Below, piece by piece: positions 16,506 through 23,707 of a stretch of DNA of 64,000 nucleotides. The stretch comes from Acetobacteraceae bacterium AT-5844. GTDB lineage: Bacteria > Pseudomonadota > Alphaproteobacteria > Acetobacterales > Acetobacteraceae. The position numbers were made by a program, and so were the translations under genes. The notes below the pieces were generated by a model. The model was not told where the DNA came from and did no database searches. It was given only the letters and a program-made list of their open reading frames with translations. Numbering within the stretch: the stretch's first letter is position 1; the number at the start of each line of letters is the position of its first letter. The stretch is from positions 1 to 64,000 of the forward strand of contig JH599961.1 in the NCBI GenBank assembly GCA_000245075.1, written 5' to 3'.

Positions 16506-18089
16506 CTAACGTTTCTCCACATTCCAGAACACCATGATCGGTGCCGCCAGCACTGCGGATACATTGGCCCGCCGCGCGTAGGGCTGGTCGTATTGACCGA
16601 GCACCCGATAGGGCTGCATTTCTGCCAGCCGACGGTGCAGGGCCTCGGTGGCCGCTGCCCTCGCGGTGCTGTCGGGCGCATCGACCACTGCGGCCCGCAA
16701 CCGCTCCGCCTCCGCATCGCAAGGCCAACCGACCCAGCCACGGGCACAGCTCATGTTGGTGCCGATGTTGGTCGCGGGACTCTGCATGGTGGCGCCGGAA
16801 GAGGAGGTGATGAACATGTCCCACCCACCCTTGTCATTGGTCTCGCGGTTCTGCAGCCGCGCCGACACCGCGCCCCAGTCGGTGAACTGAAGGTCCACAT
16901 TGATGCCGCCGCGGGCGAGGGCAGCTGCCGCCACTTCCGCCATGCGGCCCATGTAAGGGATCTCATGGGTCGAGATCAGGACCACTTTCTCGCCGCGATA
17001 CCCTGCTTCTGAAAGCAGCTGTCTCGCAGCCTCGACGTTGGTCCGGGCGAACCGCTCGGCGCCTGCCTCCGTGCCGTTGGGGCTGCCACAAACGAAATAG
17101 GAATTGCATCGCCGCCAGAACCGCTCGTCACCGAAGCCCGCGGCCATGAAGTCACCTTGGTCGGTCAGCAGGGCCACGGCCTGCCGTACCCTCGGGTCGT
17201 TCAGGGGCGGATGCAACTGATTGGGCCGCAGCATCGCCTGGTTCGGCAGACTGCTGTAGCTTTCCACCCGAACGCCGCGCGCGCCTTCGATGGTCGGAAT
17301 CAGATCCTGCGCCGGCTGCTCCCAGATATCGATCTCGCCCGTCTGGAGCGCCGCGGCTGCCGTCGCCGGATCGGGCAGGATATGCCACTCGACCCTGTCA
17401 ACCTTTACCACACGGCCACCTGCCAATCCGTTCGGCGGCTCCTGGCGCGGCACATAGTCGGGGTTGCGATCGTAGACGACGCGCGCACCTGGCTGCCATT
17501 CGCCCCGGTTGAACCGAAAGGGTCCTGAGCCAATGACGGTTGTCACCGGCTTCAGAGGGTCTGTCGCCGCGTCGGCTTCACGCATCACCACGGGGATGTA
17601 GCCCACGGCAGATCCCAGCGCGAAAGGCACCAGCCCCATGGGCCGCTGGAGCCGCAGCACGAAGGTGCGGTCATCGACCACGTCCAATGACGCGACGTAT
17701 TCCTTCAGCTTGCCGCCCAGGGTGTCCCGCGCCATCCAGCGATTCAGCGAGGGAATGACATCGCGCGTGGTGACGGGCTGCCCATCGTGGAAACGAAGTC
17801 CGTCGCGCAGGTGGAAGGTCCAGCTCAGCCCGTCGGCCGACTGGTCGAAGCGGTCCACCATCTGCGGTTGCGGGTTCAGCTGCGAGTCCCAGGCGAACAA
17901 TGTTTCGTAGATCATCAGCCCGTGCATGCGGGTAATGACGATCGAGGCTGCCACCGGATCGAGGTTCCGCAGATCGGCATGCGGCACAACGCGTAATACC
18001 CGTTGCGCCGCCGGCTGTGCAGCCAAGGGCAGCGTGGAGAACGCCGACAGACATAGCGCGATCCCAAAAGCGGCCTTTTTCATTTGCAT
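16506..18089 (-). CDS. ABC transporter substrate-binding protein, peptide/dipeptide type (SBP_bac_5)
   Basis: A 527-residue periplasmic receptor of the DppA/OppA family. A signal peptide (MKKAAFGIALCLSAF... to AQPAAQ) precedes the family signature region LRVVPHADLRNLDPVAAS and the segment DGLSWTFHLRDGLRFHDGQPVTTRDV. These proteins deliver peptides, nickel chelates or glutathione-like ligands to ABC permeases. No permease or ATPase gene is adjacent, so it is an orphan receptor. The ATG at 18089 has a GGGGAGG site; a second ATG two codons later is equivalent. Confidence 0.88.
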   Translation of the reverse strand: MQMKKAAFGIALCLSAFSTLPLAAQPAAQRVLRVVPHADLRNLDPVAASIVITRMHGLMIYETLFAWDSQLNPQPQMVDRFDQSADGLSWTFHLRDGLRFHDGQPVTTRDVIPSLNRWMARDTLGGKLKEYVASLDVVDDRTFVLRLQRPMGLVPFALGSAVGYIPVVMREADAATDPLKPVTTVIGSGPFRFNRGEWQPGARVVYDRNPDYVPRQEPPNGLAGGRVVKVDRVEWHILPDPATAAAALQTGEIDIWEQPAQDLIPTIEGARGVRVESYSSLPNQAMLRPNQLHPPLNDPRVRQAVALLTDQGDFMAAGFGDERFWRRCNSYFVCGSPNGTEAGAERFARTNVEAARQLLSEAGYRGEKVVLISTHEIPYMGRMAEVAAAALARGGINVDLQFTDWGAVSARLQNRETNDKGGWDMFITSSSGATMQSPATNIGTNMSCARGWVGWPCDAEAERLRAAVVDAPDSTARAAATEALHRRLAEMQPYRVLGQYDQPYARRANVSAVLAAPIMVFWNVEKR

Positions 18090-18245
18090 CGGCTTCGTGC
18101 CTCCCCGGTATTACTCGAATACCAGCACTCATACGATGGATGACACAAGCCATATTGGGCAAACTGTCCCGAGTCCGGCGGGGATTCCAAATCTTGAAGC
18201 TGTCCGAGGCCGCTCTTCATCGGGCGAGGGGCCAGGAATGCTGCC

Positions 18246-18887
18246 TCACTCCCAGCGCTGCTGGTAGGAGAATGTCGGCAACTTCCATCCTCCCCAGATG
18301 GCCGAGATACGGAGTGTCAGGCCGCCGATAAAGCTGATGGCGAGGTTCAGGTCGGTGGAGACACCAAATTCGCGCAGGCAGAGAAAGAGCACACAGACGG
18401 CAAGCGAGACGCTTGCGTAGAGTTCTCGCCGGAACACCACCGGCACCTGGTTGCACAACACGTCGCGCAGGATGCCGCCGAAGATGCCCGTCATCATGCC
18501 CGACATGATGACAACGATGACCGGATATCCCATCGTCAGCGCAATGCTGCAGCCGATGAGCGAGAATGCGACCAGGCCCATTGCATCGAGTACAAGGAAG
18601 ACGCGCTTCAGGCTGTGCATGAAGGAAGCGACGACAGTGGTCAGCAGCCCAGCCGAGATCACCAGGTAGACGTATTCCGGATGCTGGGTCCAGCCGATGG
18701 GGAAGTGGCCGAGGATCAGGTCCCGGATGGTGCCGCCGCCTAGCGCGGTGACAAAAGCAATGGTGGCGACACCAAAAATGTCCATGTTGCGACGGCCGGC
18801 CGCCAGTGCGCCCGACATCGCCTCGGCAGTGATCGCGACTAAATAAATGACGAACAGAACGGATTCCGAAGATACGCCTGAATCCAC
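18246..18887 (-). CDS. TRIC/UPF0126-family membrane protein (YicG-like, possible glycine transporter)
   Basis: About 213 residues and seven predicted membrane segments. Two copies of the family motif are present, GGGTIRDLILG and GGILRDVLC, one in each half. Bacterial members of this trimeric cation-channel family (YicG/YadS-like) have been linked to glycine transport, largely because glycine riboswitches precede them. Here a tandem glycine riboswitch lies directly upstream. GTG 18887 is chosen as start because GGGAG (18896-18900) is eight bases before it and the first membrane segment follows at once; the longer open frame upstream runs into the riboswitch itself. Confidence 0.85.
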   Translation of the reverse strand: MDSGVSSESVLFVIYLVAITAEAMSGALAAGRRNMDIFGVATIAFVTALGGGTIRDLILGHFPIGWTQHPEYVYLVISAGLLTTVVASFMHSLKRVFLVLDAMGLVAFSLIGCSIALTMGYPVIVVIMSGMMTGIFGGILRDVLCNQVPVVFRRELYASVSLAVCVLFLCLREFGVSTDLNLAISFIGGLTLRISAIWGGWKLPTFSYQQRWE

Positions 18888-18895
18888 TGGAGAAG

Positions 18896-18929
18896 CTCCC
18901 AAAAATCCAGCGCACGCGTCTCCGCATGC
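18896..18929 (-). terminator. Expression-platform hairpin with T-run after the glycine riboswitch
   Basis: On the minus strand GCATGCG pairs with CGCGTGC across a GAGA loop (18912-18929, one G-U pair), followed six bases later by five T (18901-18905) and then the ribosome binding site GGGAG. This looks like an intrinsic terminator that the riboswitch could form or disrupt. An outer pairing, GCGCAC with GTGCGC, offers an alternative fold. Confidence 0.55.
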
Positions 18930-18945
18930 CCTGGTGCGCCTCTCC

Positions 18946-19129
18946 CTCTGTCCTTTTGCCTGAGAGTTTCTGCTCCGGTCGGAGCTAGCCCCTTCGGCGG
19001 ACCAGGCGCGCGCAGGACGGCGCCCCAGCCTCTCTCCAGACGGCACACACTGCCTTTGCGGTTCTGAATGCCTGAGCGATTATGGGAGTTTGCGCCTTCG
19101 GCGGAGGCAACCAGCCTCTCTCTCCCGCA
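18946..19129 (-). promoter_or_regulatory. Tandem glycine riboswitch (gcvT motif, two aptamers)
   Basis: Read on the minus strand, aptamer 1 (about 19129 to 19053) runs GGGAGAGAGAGGCTGG, then GCCGAAGGCGCAAACTCCC, then GCTCAGGCA. Aptamer 2 (about 19039 to 18946) runs GGAGAGAGGCTGG, then GCCGAAGGGGCTAGCTCC, then CTCTCAGGCAAAAGGACAGA. GGAGAGAGG, GCCGAAGG and CTCAGG are the conserved blocks of the glycine aptamer. The two aptamers are joined by a short linker, as in classic cooperative or single-site tandem forms. It lies about 60 bases upstream of the TRIC-family gene and should control it by sensing glycine. The divergent ChrB-like gene begins about 255 bases beyond its 5-prime end. Confidence 0.93.
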
Positions 19130-19385
19130 AAGGAGATTGCGCTTATCGGCTGCGCTCCACGTCTCTGTCAATCGACGGGCCGCTCAAGGCGGACCTTGGC
19201 AGATCGGGGGGAGGACTGACAGCGGCCAGGACACGGGCCGTACCGTCCAGTTGTCGCTCCAGATGTTCTTGACAGACCATGAGGACCCTCAGCATCCTCT
19301 GAAACAAGGGGACATCCGCGATCGCCCCGTGAGGCTTCGGCTGAAGCATCGCGTCCGACACTCCACAATGATGGAGGGGACGCTC

Positions 19386-20222
19386 ATGCCTGCACCTGAC
19401 ACCATCACCACAGCACAGCTTGCCCGGCTCGTCGGCCTGCCCGATGCACCGGTTCTGCTCGATGTCCGGATCGAGGAGGACTACGCGGCGGACCCACGGC
19501 TGTTCCCGGCCTCCCTCCGACGCGAAGCCCGCGACGTGACGGCCTGGATGGCCGACTATGCCGGTCAGCATGTGGTCGTCGCCTGCCAGCGTGGCCTCAA
19601 GCTCAGCCAGGGCGTTGCTGCCTGGCTGCGCCATGGCGGCGCCCGGGCCGAGGTGCTCGAAGGCGGCTTCGAGGCCTGGGCCGCCGAAGGGCAACTGCTG
19701 GTGCGCCCGGATCGCCTTCCGACGCGGGACGCGGAGGGGCGGACCGTTTGGGTTACACGCTCCCGGCCCAAGGTCGACCGGATTGCCTGTCCCTGGCTGA
19801 TCCGGCGCTTTGTGGATCCGTTGGCCGTCTTCCTGTTTGTGGCGCCGTCAGAGGTAGGCGCCGTGGCCGAACGCTTCGGCGCCGTGCCTTTCGATGTCGA
19901 GGGCGTCTTCTGGAGTCATCGCGGCGAGGACTGCACCTTTGACGTCATGGTCCAGGAATTCGGGCTGAGGTCGGAGCCGCTGCTTCGGCTCGCGGAGATC
20001 GTCCGCGGTGCCGACACGGCCCGGCCAGACCTCGCGCCGCAGGCGGCAGGGCTGCTGGCGGCCTCGCTGGGCCTGTCCCGGATGCATCGCGACGATCTGG
20101 CCCAACTCGCGGCGGGCATGGACCTCTACGATGCCTTCTACCGCTGGAGCCGCGACGCCGTCGCGGAAACCCACAACTGGCCTGTGGGGACGGCGGGCGG
20201 CGCCGGGAGGGACGTGCGATGA
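19386..20222 (+). CDS. Rhodanese-ChrB fusion, chromate resistance protein
   Basis: About 278 residues. The N-terminal half is a rhodanese domain (PVLLDVRIEEDYAADPR, with the active-site loop VVACQRGLKLSQG carrying the cysteine). The C-terminal half is a ChrB-type domain (RPKVDRIACPWLIRRFVDPLAVFLFV, CTFDVMVQEFGL, DLYDAFYRWSRD). Such fusions accompany chromate transporters; the exact role, regulator or enzyme, is unsettled. ATG 19386 is chosen because GGAGGGGA lies five bases upstream; nearer upstream ATGs at 19368 and 19371 overlap that site. It overlaps chrA by four bases (ATGA), so the two are one operon. Confidence 0.85.
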   Translation: MPAPDTITTAQLARLVGLPDAPVLLDVRIEEDYAADPRLFPASLRREARDVTAWMADYAGQHVVVACQRGLKLSQGVAAWLRHGGARAEVLEGGFEAWAAEGQLLVRPDRLPTRDAEGRTVWVTRSRPKVDRIACPWLIRRFVDPLAVFLFVAPSEVGAVAERFGAVPFDVEGVFWSHRGEDCTFDVMVQEFGLRSEPLLRLAEIVRGADTARPDLAPQAAGLLAASLGLSRMHRDDLAQLAAGMDLYDAFYRWSRDAVAETHNWPVGTAGGAGRDVR

Positions 20223-21613
20223 GCGACGCCACAATGAGCCAGGCACGCTCCACCCCTGTGCTGGCGCCAGGAGTACATGTGGCGCTGCCGTCCTTCGCCG
20301 AGGCGGTCCGGGTCTGGCTGAAGATGGGCCTGCTCTCCTTCGGCGGCCCGGCCGGGCAGATCGCCTTGCTGCATCGGGAAGTGGTCGATGAGCGCCGCTG
20401 GGTGTCGGATGCCCGCTTCCTGCACGCGCTGAATTTCTGCACGCTGTTGCCTGGGCCGGAGGCGCAGCAACTCGCCATTTATCTCGGCTGGCTGCTGCAC
20501 GGCGTGCGCGGCGGCGTTGTGGCGGGCACCCTGTTCGTGCTGCCGGGCATGGCCGTGATGCTCGGGCTGTCCGTATTATACGCGACATTGGGGCAGGTGC
20601 CCGCGGTCGAGGCGCTATTCTTCGGCCTGAAGTGCGCGGTGTTCGTACTGGTAGTCGAGGCGCTTCTGCGGGTTGCGCGACGCGCTCTGAAGACCAACGC
20701 CGCCTGGGCGTTGGCGGCAGCGGCCTTCCTGGCGCTCCATGTCTTCGGCCTGCCATTCCCCACCGTGGTGCTGACGGCGGCGCTGATTGGCTACCTCGTG
20801 CCTGGTGCCTTTCGGGGTGGCGGCCACGGCGCCGCCAAGGAGGGCCCGCCCGCGCTGCTGGACGCGGTGCTGGCGGCGGACCCCGACCGTCCAGCTCGGA
20901 TGGCGGCCAGTGCCTGGTGGGCGGGCTGGGCTGCGGTCGCCGCCTGGCTCCTGCCTGTTGCCATCCTGATGTCCACGGGCGCGGGGGTCTTCGCGGACGT
21001 CGCGTGGTTCTTCTCCAAGATGGCGGTGGTGACCGTGGGCGGCGCCTACGCCGTGCTGGCCTATGTCGCCCAGCAGGCGGTGGAGCACTATGGCTGGCTG
21101 ACCTCGGACCAAATGCTGGTCGGCCTAGGCTTGGCCGAGACTACGCCGGGACCGCTCATCCTGGTGCTCCAGTTCGTGGGCTTCCTCGCAGGTTACGGCC
21201 AGAATGGGCTGGCGGCGGCCATGCTGGCCTCGGTGCTGACGGTCTGGGTCACCTTCGCGCCATGCTTCGCCTTCATTTTCCTGGGCGCCCCTCTGGTCGA
21301 GCGGCTGCATGCCCATCGCAAGCTGACCGGTGCGCTCGCCGCGGTCACCGCCGCCGTCGTGGGCGTGATCGCGAACCTGGCGCTCTGGTTTGGGCTGCGG
21401 GTACTGTTTGCCGTTGTCCGGCAGGTGGAGTTCGGGCCTGCGACGCTGGACCTTCCGGTCCCGGGAAGCCTGGATCCGCTCGCTCTGGGGCTGGCCGCGG
21501 TCGCCACGGCCTGCCTGTTCGGCTTTAAGCTCGGCCTGCTGAAGACCCTGGGCGCCACCGCGGCTCTCGGGCTGGTGGCGAAGCTCGCCCTCGGCTGGGG
21601 GCTTGCTGCCTGA
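20219..21613 (+). CDS. chrA: Chromate efflux transporter ChrA
   Basis: A 464-residue, membrane-embedded CHR-family transporter of the long two-domain type. The first half begins VWLKMGLLSFGGPAGQIALLHREVV and has LNFCTLLPGPEAQQLAIYLGW; the second half repeats the fold with FFSKMAVVTVGGAYAVLAYVAQQAV and LGLAETTPGPLILVLQFVGF. Both halves carry the GG and TxPGP motifs expected for chromate export. It starts inside the stop of the rhodanese-ChrB gene and is surely co-translated. A run of hydrophobic segments fills the C-terminus. Confidence 0.93.
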   Translation: MSDATMSQARSTPVLAPGVHVALPSFAEAVRVWLKMGLLSFGGPAGQIALLHREVVDERRWVSDARFLHALNFCTLLPGPEAQQLAIYLGWLLHGVRGGVVAGTLFVLPGMAVMLGLSVLYATLGQVPAVEALFFGLKCAVFVLVVEALLRVARRALKTNAAWALAAAAFLALHVFGLPFPTVVLTAALIGYLVPGAFRGGGHGAAKEGPPALLDAVLAADPDRPARMAASAWWAGWAAVAAWLLPVAILMSTGAGVFADVAWFFSKMAVVTVGGAYAVLAYVAQQAVEHYGWLTSDQMLVGLGLAETTPGPLILVLQFVGFLAGYGQNGLAAAMLASVLTVWVTFAPCFAFIFLGAPLVERLHAHRKLTGALAAVTAAVVGVIANLALWFGLRVLFAVVRQVEFGPATLDLPVPGSLDPLALGLAAVATACLFGFKLGLLKTLGATAALGLVAKLALGWGLAA

Positions 21614-21987
21614 TGTCCCGAGCCCGGATGCCGCGCCAGAAGGCGGAAAACGCGCTGTGGGAGATTACGCGCGAGCTTCAGCGTCCGTCCGCCGGATGAG
21701 ATGCAGATTGTGGCCAAGGACCACCGGGAGGAGCTGGTGGAGGCCAGTTGCTACGCATACGCTAGCCGGGAGGCTTGGCTAAGCTAAGGCTCCGTCCAAC
21801 ACGCTCCTCATCGAAACCCACGCCAGTTGGAGGGAAGTGGCTTACTTCCGAGATAGAATGCTGGCCGGATACTACAAAAAGTCTGCCCTCACGATGAGTC
21901 TAGCGTCGGGAGACGCATGTGGGTCTGGCATTCCCTCCCTGGCGGAACCGAACTATGGATGGCGCCTTTCTGGCCTAGCGAGTTCCT
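21614..21987 (+). other. Intergenic stretch, possible decayed coding fragment
   Basis: About 370 bases after chrA. A short frame near 21690-21787 reads DEMQIVAKDHREELVEASCYAYASREAWLS before a stop, which has the look of a protein C-terminus, but no start with a ribosome binding site is visible and the frame is short. I cannot name it. Confidence 0.25.
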
Positions 21988-22419
21988 ATGTCTTCATATC
22001 GAGCCTCAGCGATGCAGTCGCCAAACGACGCCTTTGACCCTCCCGAACTCCTCCCCCTGGATCGCCTGGATCAGGCGGTGCTCGATGTGACGGCGAAGAT
22101 GAAAGAGCTGCAGGCCATCGTTACGGAGCAGGCCCGGCGGATCGAGGCGATGGAGCGGCAGGCCGCAGATCTTGAGCGGCAACATGCCATCGCGGAAGCA
22201 AAGCTGGCGGTGGAGACGATGCACTCCGCGGGCCTGATGGCCCAGGCGTCCCACATCCTGGCCGTCGCCATCGAGGCCAACGTGCCAGCCCTGTCAGAGC
22301 TGGTCGAAGAGAACAAGGCGGGTGGAAAGAGTCGACTGGCGCAGATCTACGACGGGGCTTTCGATGCCAAGGCCGCCGAACTTGGGATTGAGGATCCCGC
22401 TCGGTTTCGGGAGGCCTGA
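21988..22419 (+). CDS. Hypothetical coiled-coil protein
   Basis: About 143 residues with no signal peptide. Residues about 28-75 form a likely coiled coil (LDQAVLDVTAKMKELQAIVTEQARRIEAMERQAADLERQH). The C-terminal part, LSELVEENKAGGKSRLAQIYDGAFDAKAAELGI, may be a separate helical element. I do not recognise a family. The start is uncertain: ATG 21988 or ATG 22012 (MQSPNDAFDPPELL), neither with a strong ribosome binding site. Base composition matches its neighbours, so it is probably a real gene of unknown function. Confidence 0.55.
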   Translation: MSSYRASAMQSPNDAFDPPELLPLDRLDQAVLDVTAKMKELQAIVTEQARRIEAMERQAADLERQHAIAEAKLAVETMHSAGLMAQASHILAVAIEANVPALSELVEENKAGGKSRLAQIYDGAFDAKAAELGIEDPARFREA

Positions 22420-22553
22420 CAGGCGGCCGGCATCCCTTAATAAAGGCCGCTCAACCTCCATCCGAGTCATCTGGGGGCCGTGGCTAGCTGCCTTAGCTGC
22501 TGGAAAGGCGCGGCCAGTTGACCCTTCCCGTCCTGGCATGGCAGGCAAGGCTC

Positions 22554-23219
22554 ATGCCCCAGTTCCACGCCGCCCAGATCCCGGTCACGCCCTTCCAGCA
22601 GAACTGCGCCCTGATCTGGGACGCGGAGACCGGGCGAGGCACGGTGATCGACCCGGGTGGTGACGTACCGCGCATCCTCGCCGCGCTGGATAAGGCAAAG
22701 TTCAAGGTAGATCACATCCTTCTCACCCACGGCCACCTGGACCATGCCGGCGGGGCCGCCGCGTTGAAGCGCGAGTTGGAGGCGCGGCAGGGCGATACCG
22801 TGCCGATCGAGGGACCGGACCGCCGCGACGCTTTCCTCCTGGAGAGCCTGGCCGATCAGGGCGCGCGTTTGGGCATCGAGGGGTTGGAGAACGTGACCCC
22901 TGACCGCTGGCTGACGGAGGGCGAGACGGTCTCCATCGCTGGGCAGGACTTCGCCGTGCTGCACTGCCCCGGCCATACGCCTGGCCATGTGGCCTTCGTC
23001 TCCACCGCCCTGGGGGTCGCGTTGGTGGGGGACGTGATCTTCCGCGGCTCTGTCGGGCGCACCGACTTTCCCTATGGCGATCATGCCGCGCTGATCGCCG
23101 CCATCCAGGACAAGCTGCTACCGCTGGGCGATGAAATTCGCTTCCTTTGCGGCCACGGTCCGGGCTCCACTTTCGGCGAGGAGCGCCGGTCCAATCCCTT
23201 CCTCGGAGGCCGAGGCTGA
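22554..23219 (+). CDS. MBL-fold hydrolase, glyoxalase II-like
   Basis: About 221 residues. The zinc-binding motif THGHLDHAGG lies at about residues 59-68, with further ligands in HCPGHTPGH, the Asp in LVGDVIFRGSVGRTDFP and a final His in LCGHGPGST. This is the short YcbL/GloB-like class, which hydrolyses thioesters such as S-lactoylglutathione. It is cytoplasmic with no signal peptide. ATG 22554 is used because the family begins at about this point (PVTPFQQNCALIWD); a TTG 12 codons upstream lacks a ribosome binding site. Confidence 0.85.
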   Translation: MPQFHAAQIPVTPFQQNCALIWDAETGRGTVIDPGGDVPRILAALDKAKFKVDHILLTHGHLDHAGGAAALKRELEARQGDTVPIEGPDRRDAFLLESLADQGARLGIEGLENVTPDRWLTEGETVSIAGQDFAVLHCPGHTPGHVAFVSTALGVALVGDVIFRGSVGRTDFPYGDHAALIAAIQDKLLPLGDEIRFLCGHGPGSTFGEERRSNPFLGGRG

Positions 23220-23323
23220 GGCGCGGCCCTTCTCGCCTGGTGCGGTGCTGGAAACTCACAGATCGGCCTGGTCGTTCCTTACGGCAGATACCGCCGCCGC
23301 GTCGCCCAGGAAGGAATAGCCCC

Positions 23324-23632
23324 ATGCGCCAGTCGCTGATCATTTCGTCGCTATGGGGGGTGATGCTGCTCTCCCCCGCGGTCGCTCAGCCCGATCCCCA
23401 GCGCACTGTACCGCAACCGCCGACGCAAACAGTTCCCAATCCATCCAGCGGCACGTCCAATTCCAGCTCAGGCGTGACGCGTCCTGGCGGCAATGCAGGC
23501 AACTCGGCCAGTCAGCCAGAGAGCCAGCGTGGCCGAAGCGCGTCCCCGTCCGACAGAACCACCGAAGCCCCTTCGCTCGAGCAACGGGAAGTAAGTCCCG
23601 ACCAGAGGCCCGACCAGCAGCAAAGGCGCTGA
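23324..23632 (+). CDS. Small secreted Pro/Ser/Gln-rich protein
   Basis: A 102-residue protein with a clear signal peptide (MRQSLIISSLWGVMLLSPAVAQ) followed by a low-complexity tail rich in Pro, Ser, Thr and Gln, including SSGTSNSSSG and DQRPDQQQRR. No domain is recognisable and the mature part is probably disordered. The ATG at 23324 has AAGGAA upstream. It sits alone between the MBL hydrolase and the convergent P-type ATPase. A role at the cell surface is inference only. Confidence 0.6.
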   Translation: MRQSLIISSLWGVMLLSPAVAQPDPQRTVPQPPTQTVPNPSSGTSNSSSGVTRPGGNAGNSASQPESQRGRSASPSDRTTEAPSLEQREVSPDQRPDQQQRR

Positions 23633-23707
23633 AGTTGTATCGCGGGCTCGTATGACATGGTCTGAGAAAGCGACCTGGGCGTTTGGCTGAGCGATGGCGT
23701 GAACGGC

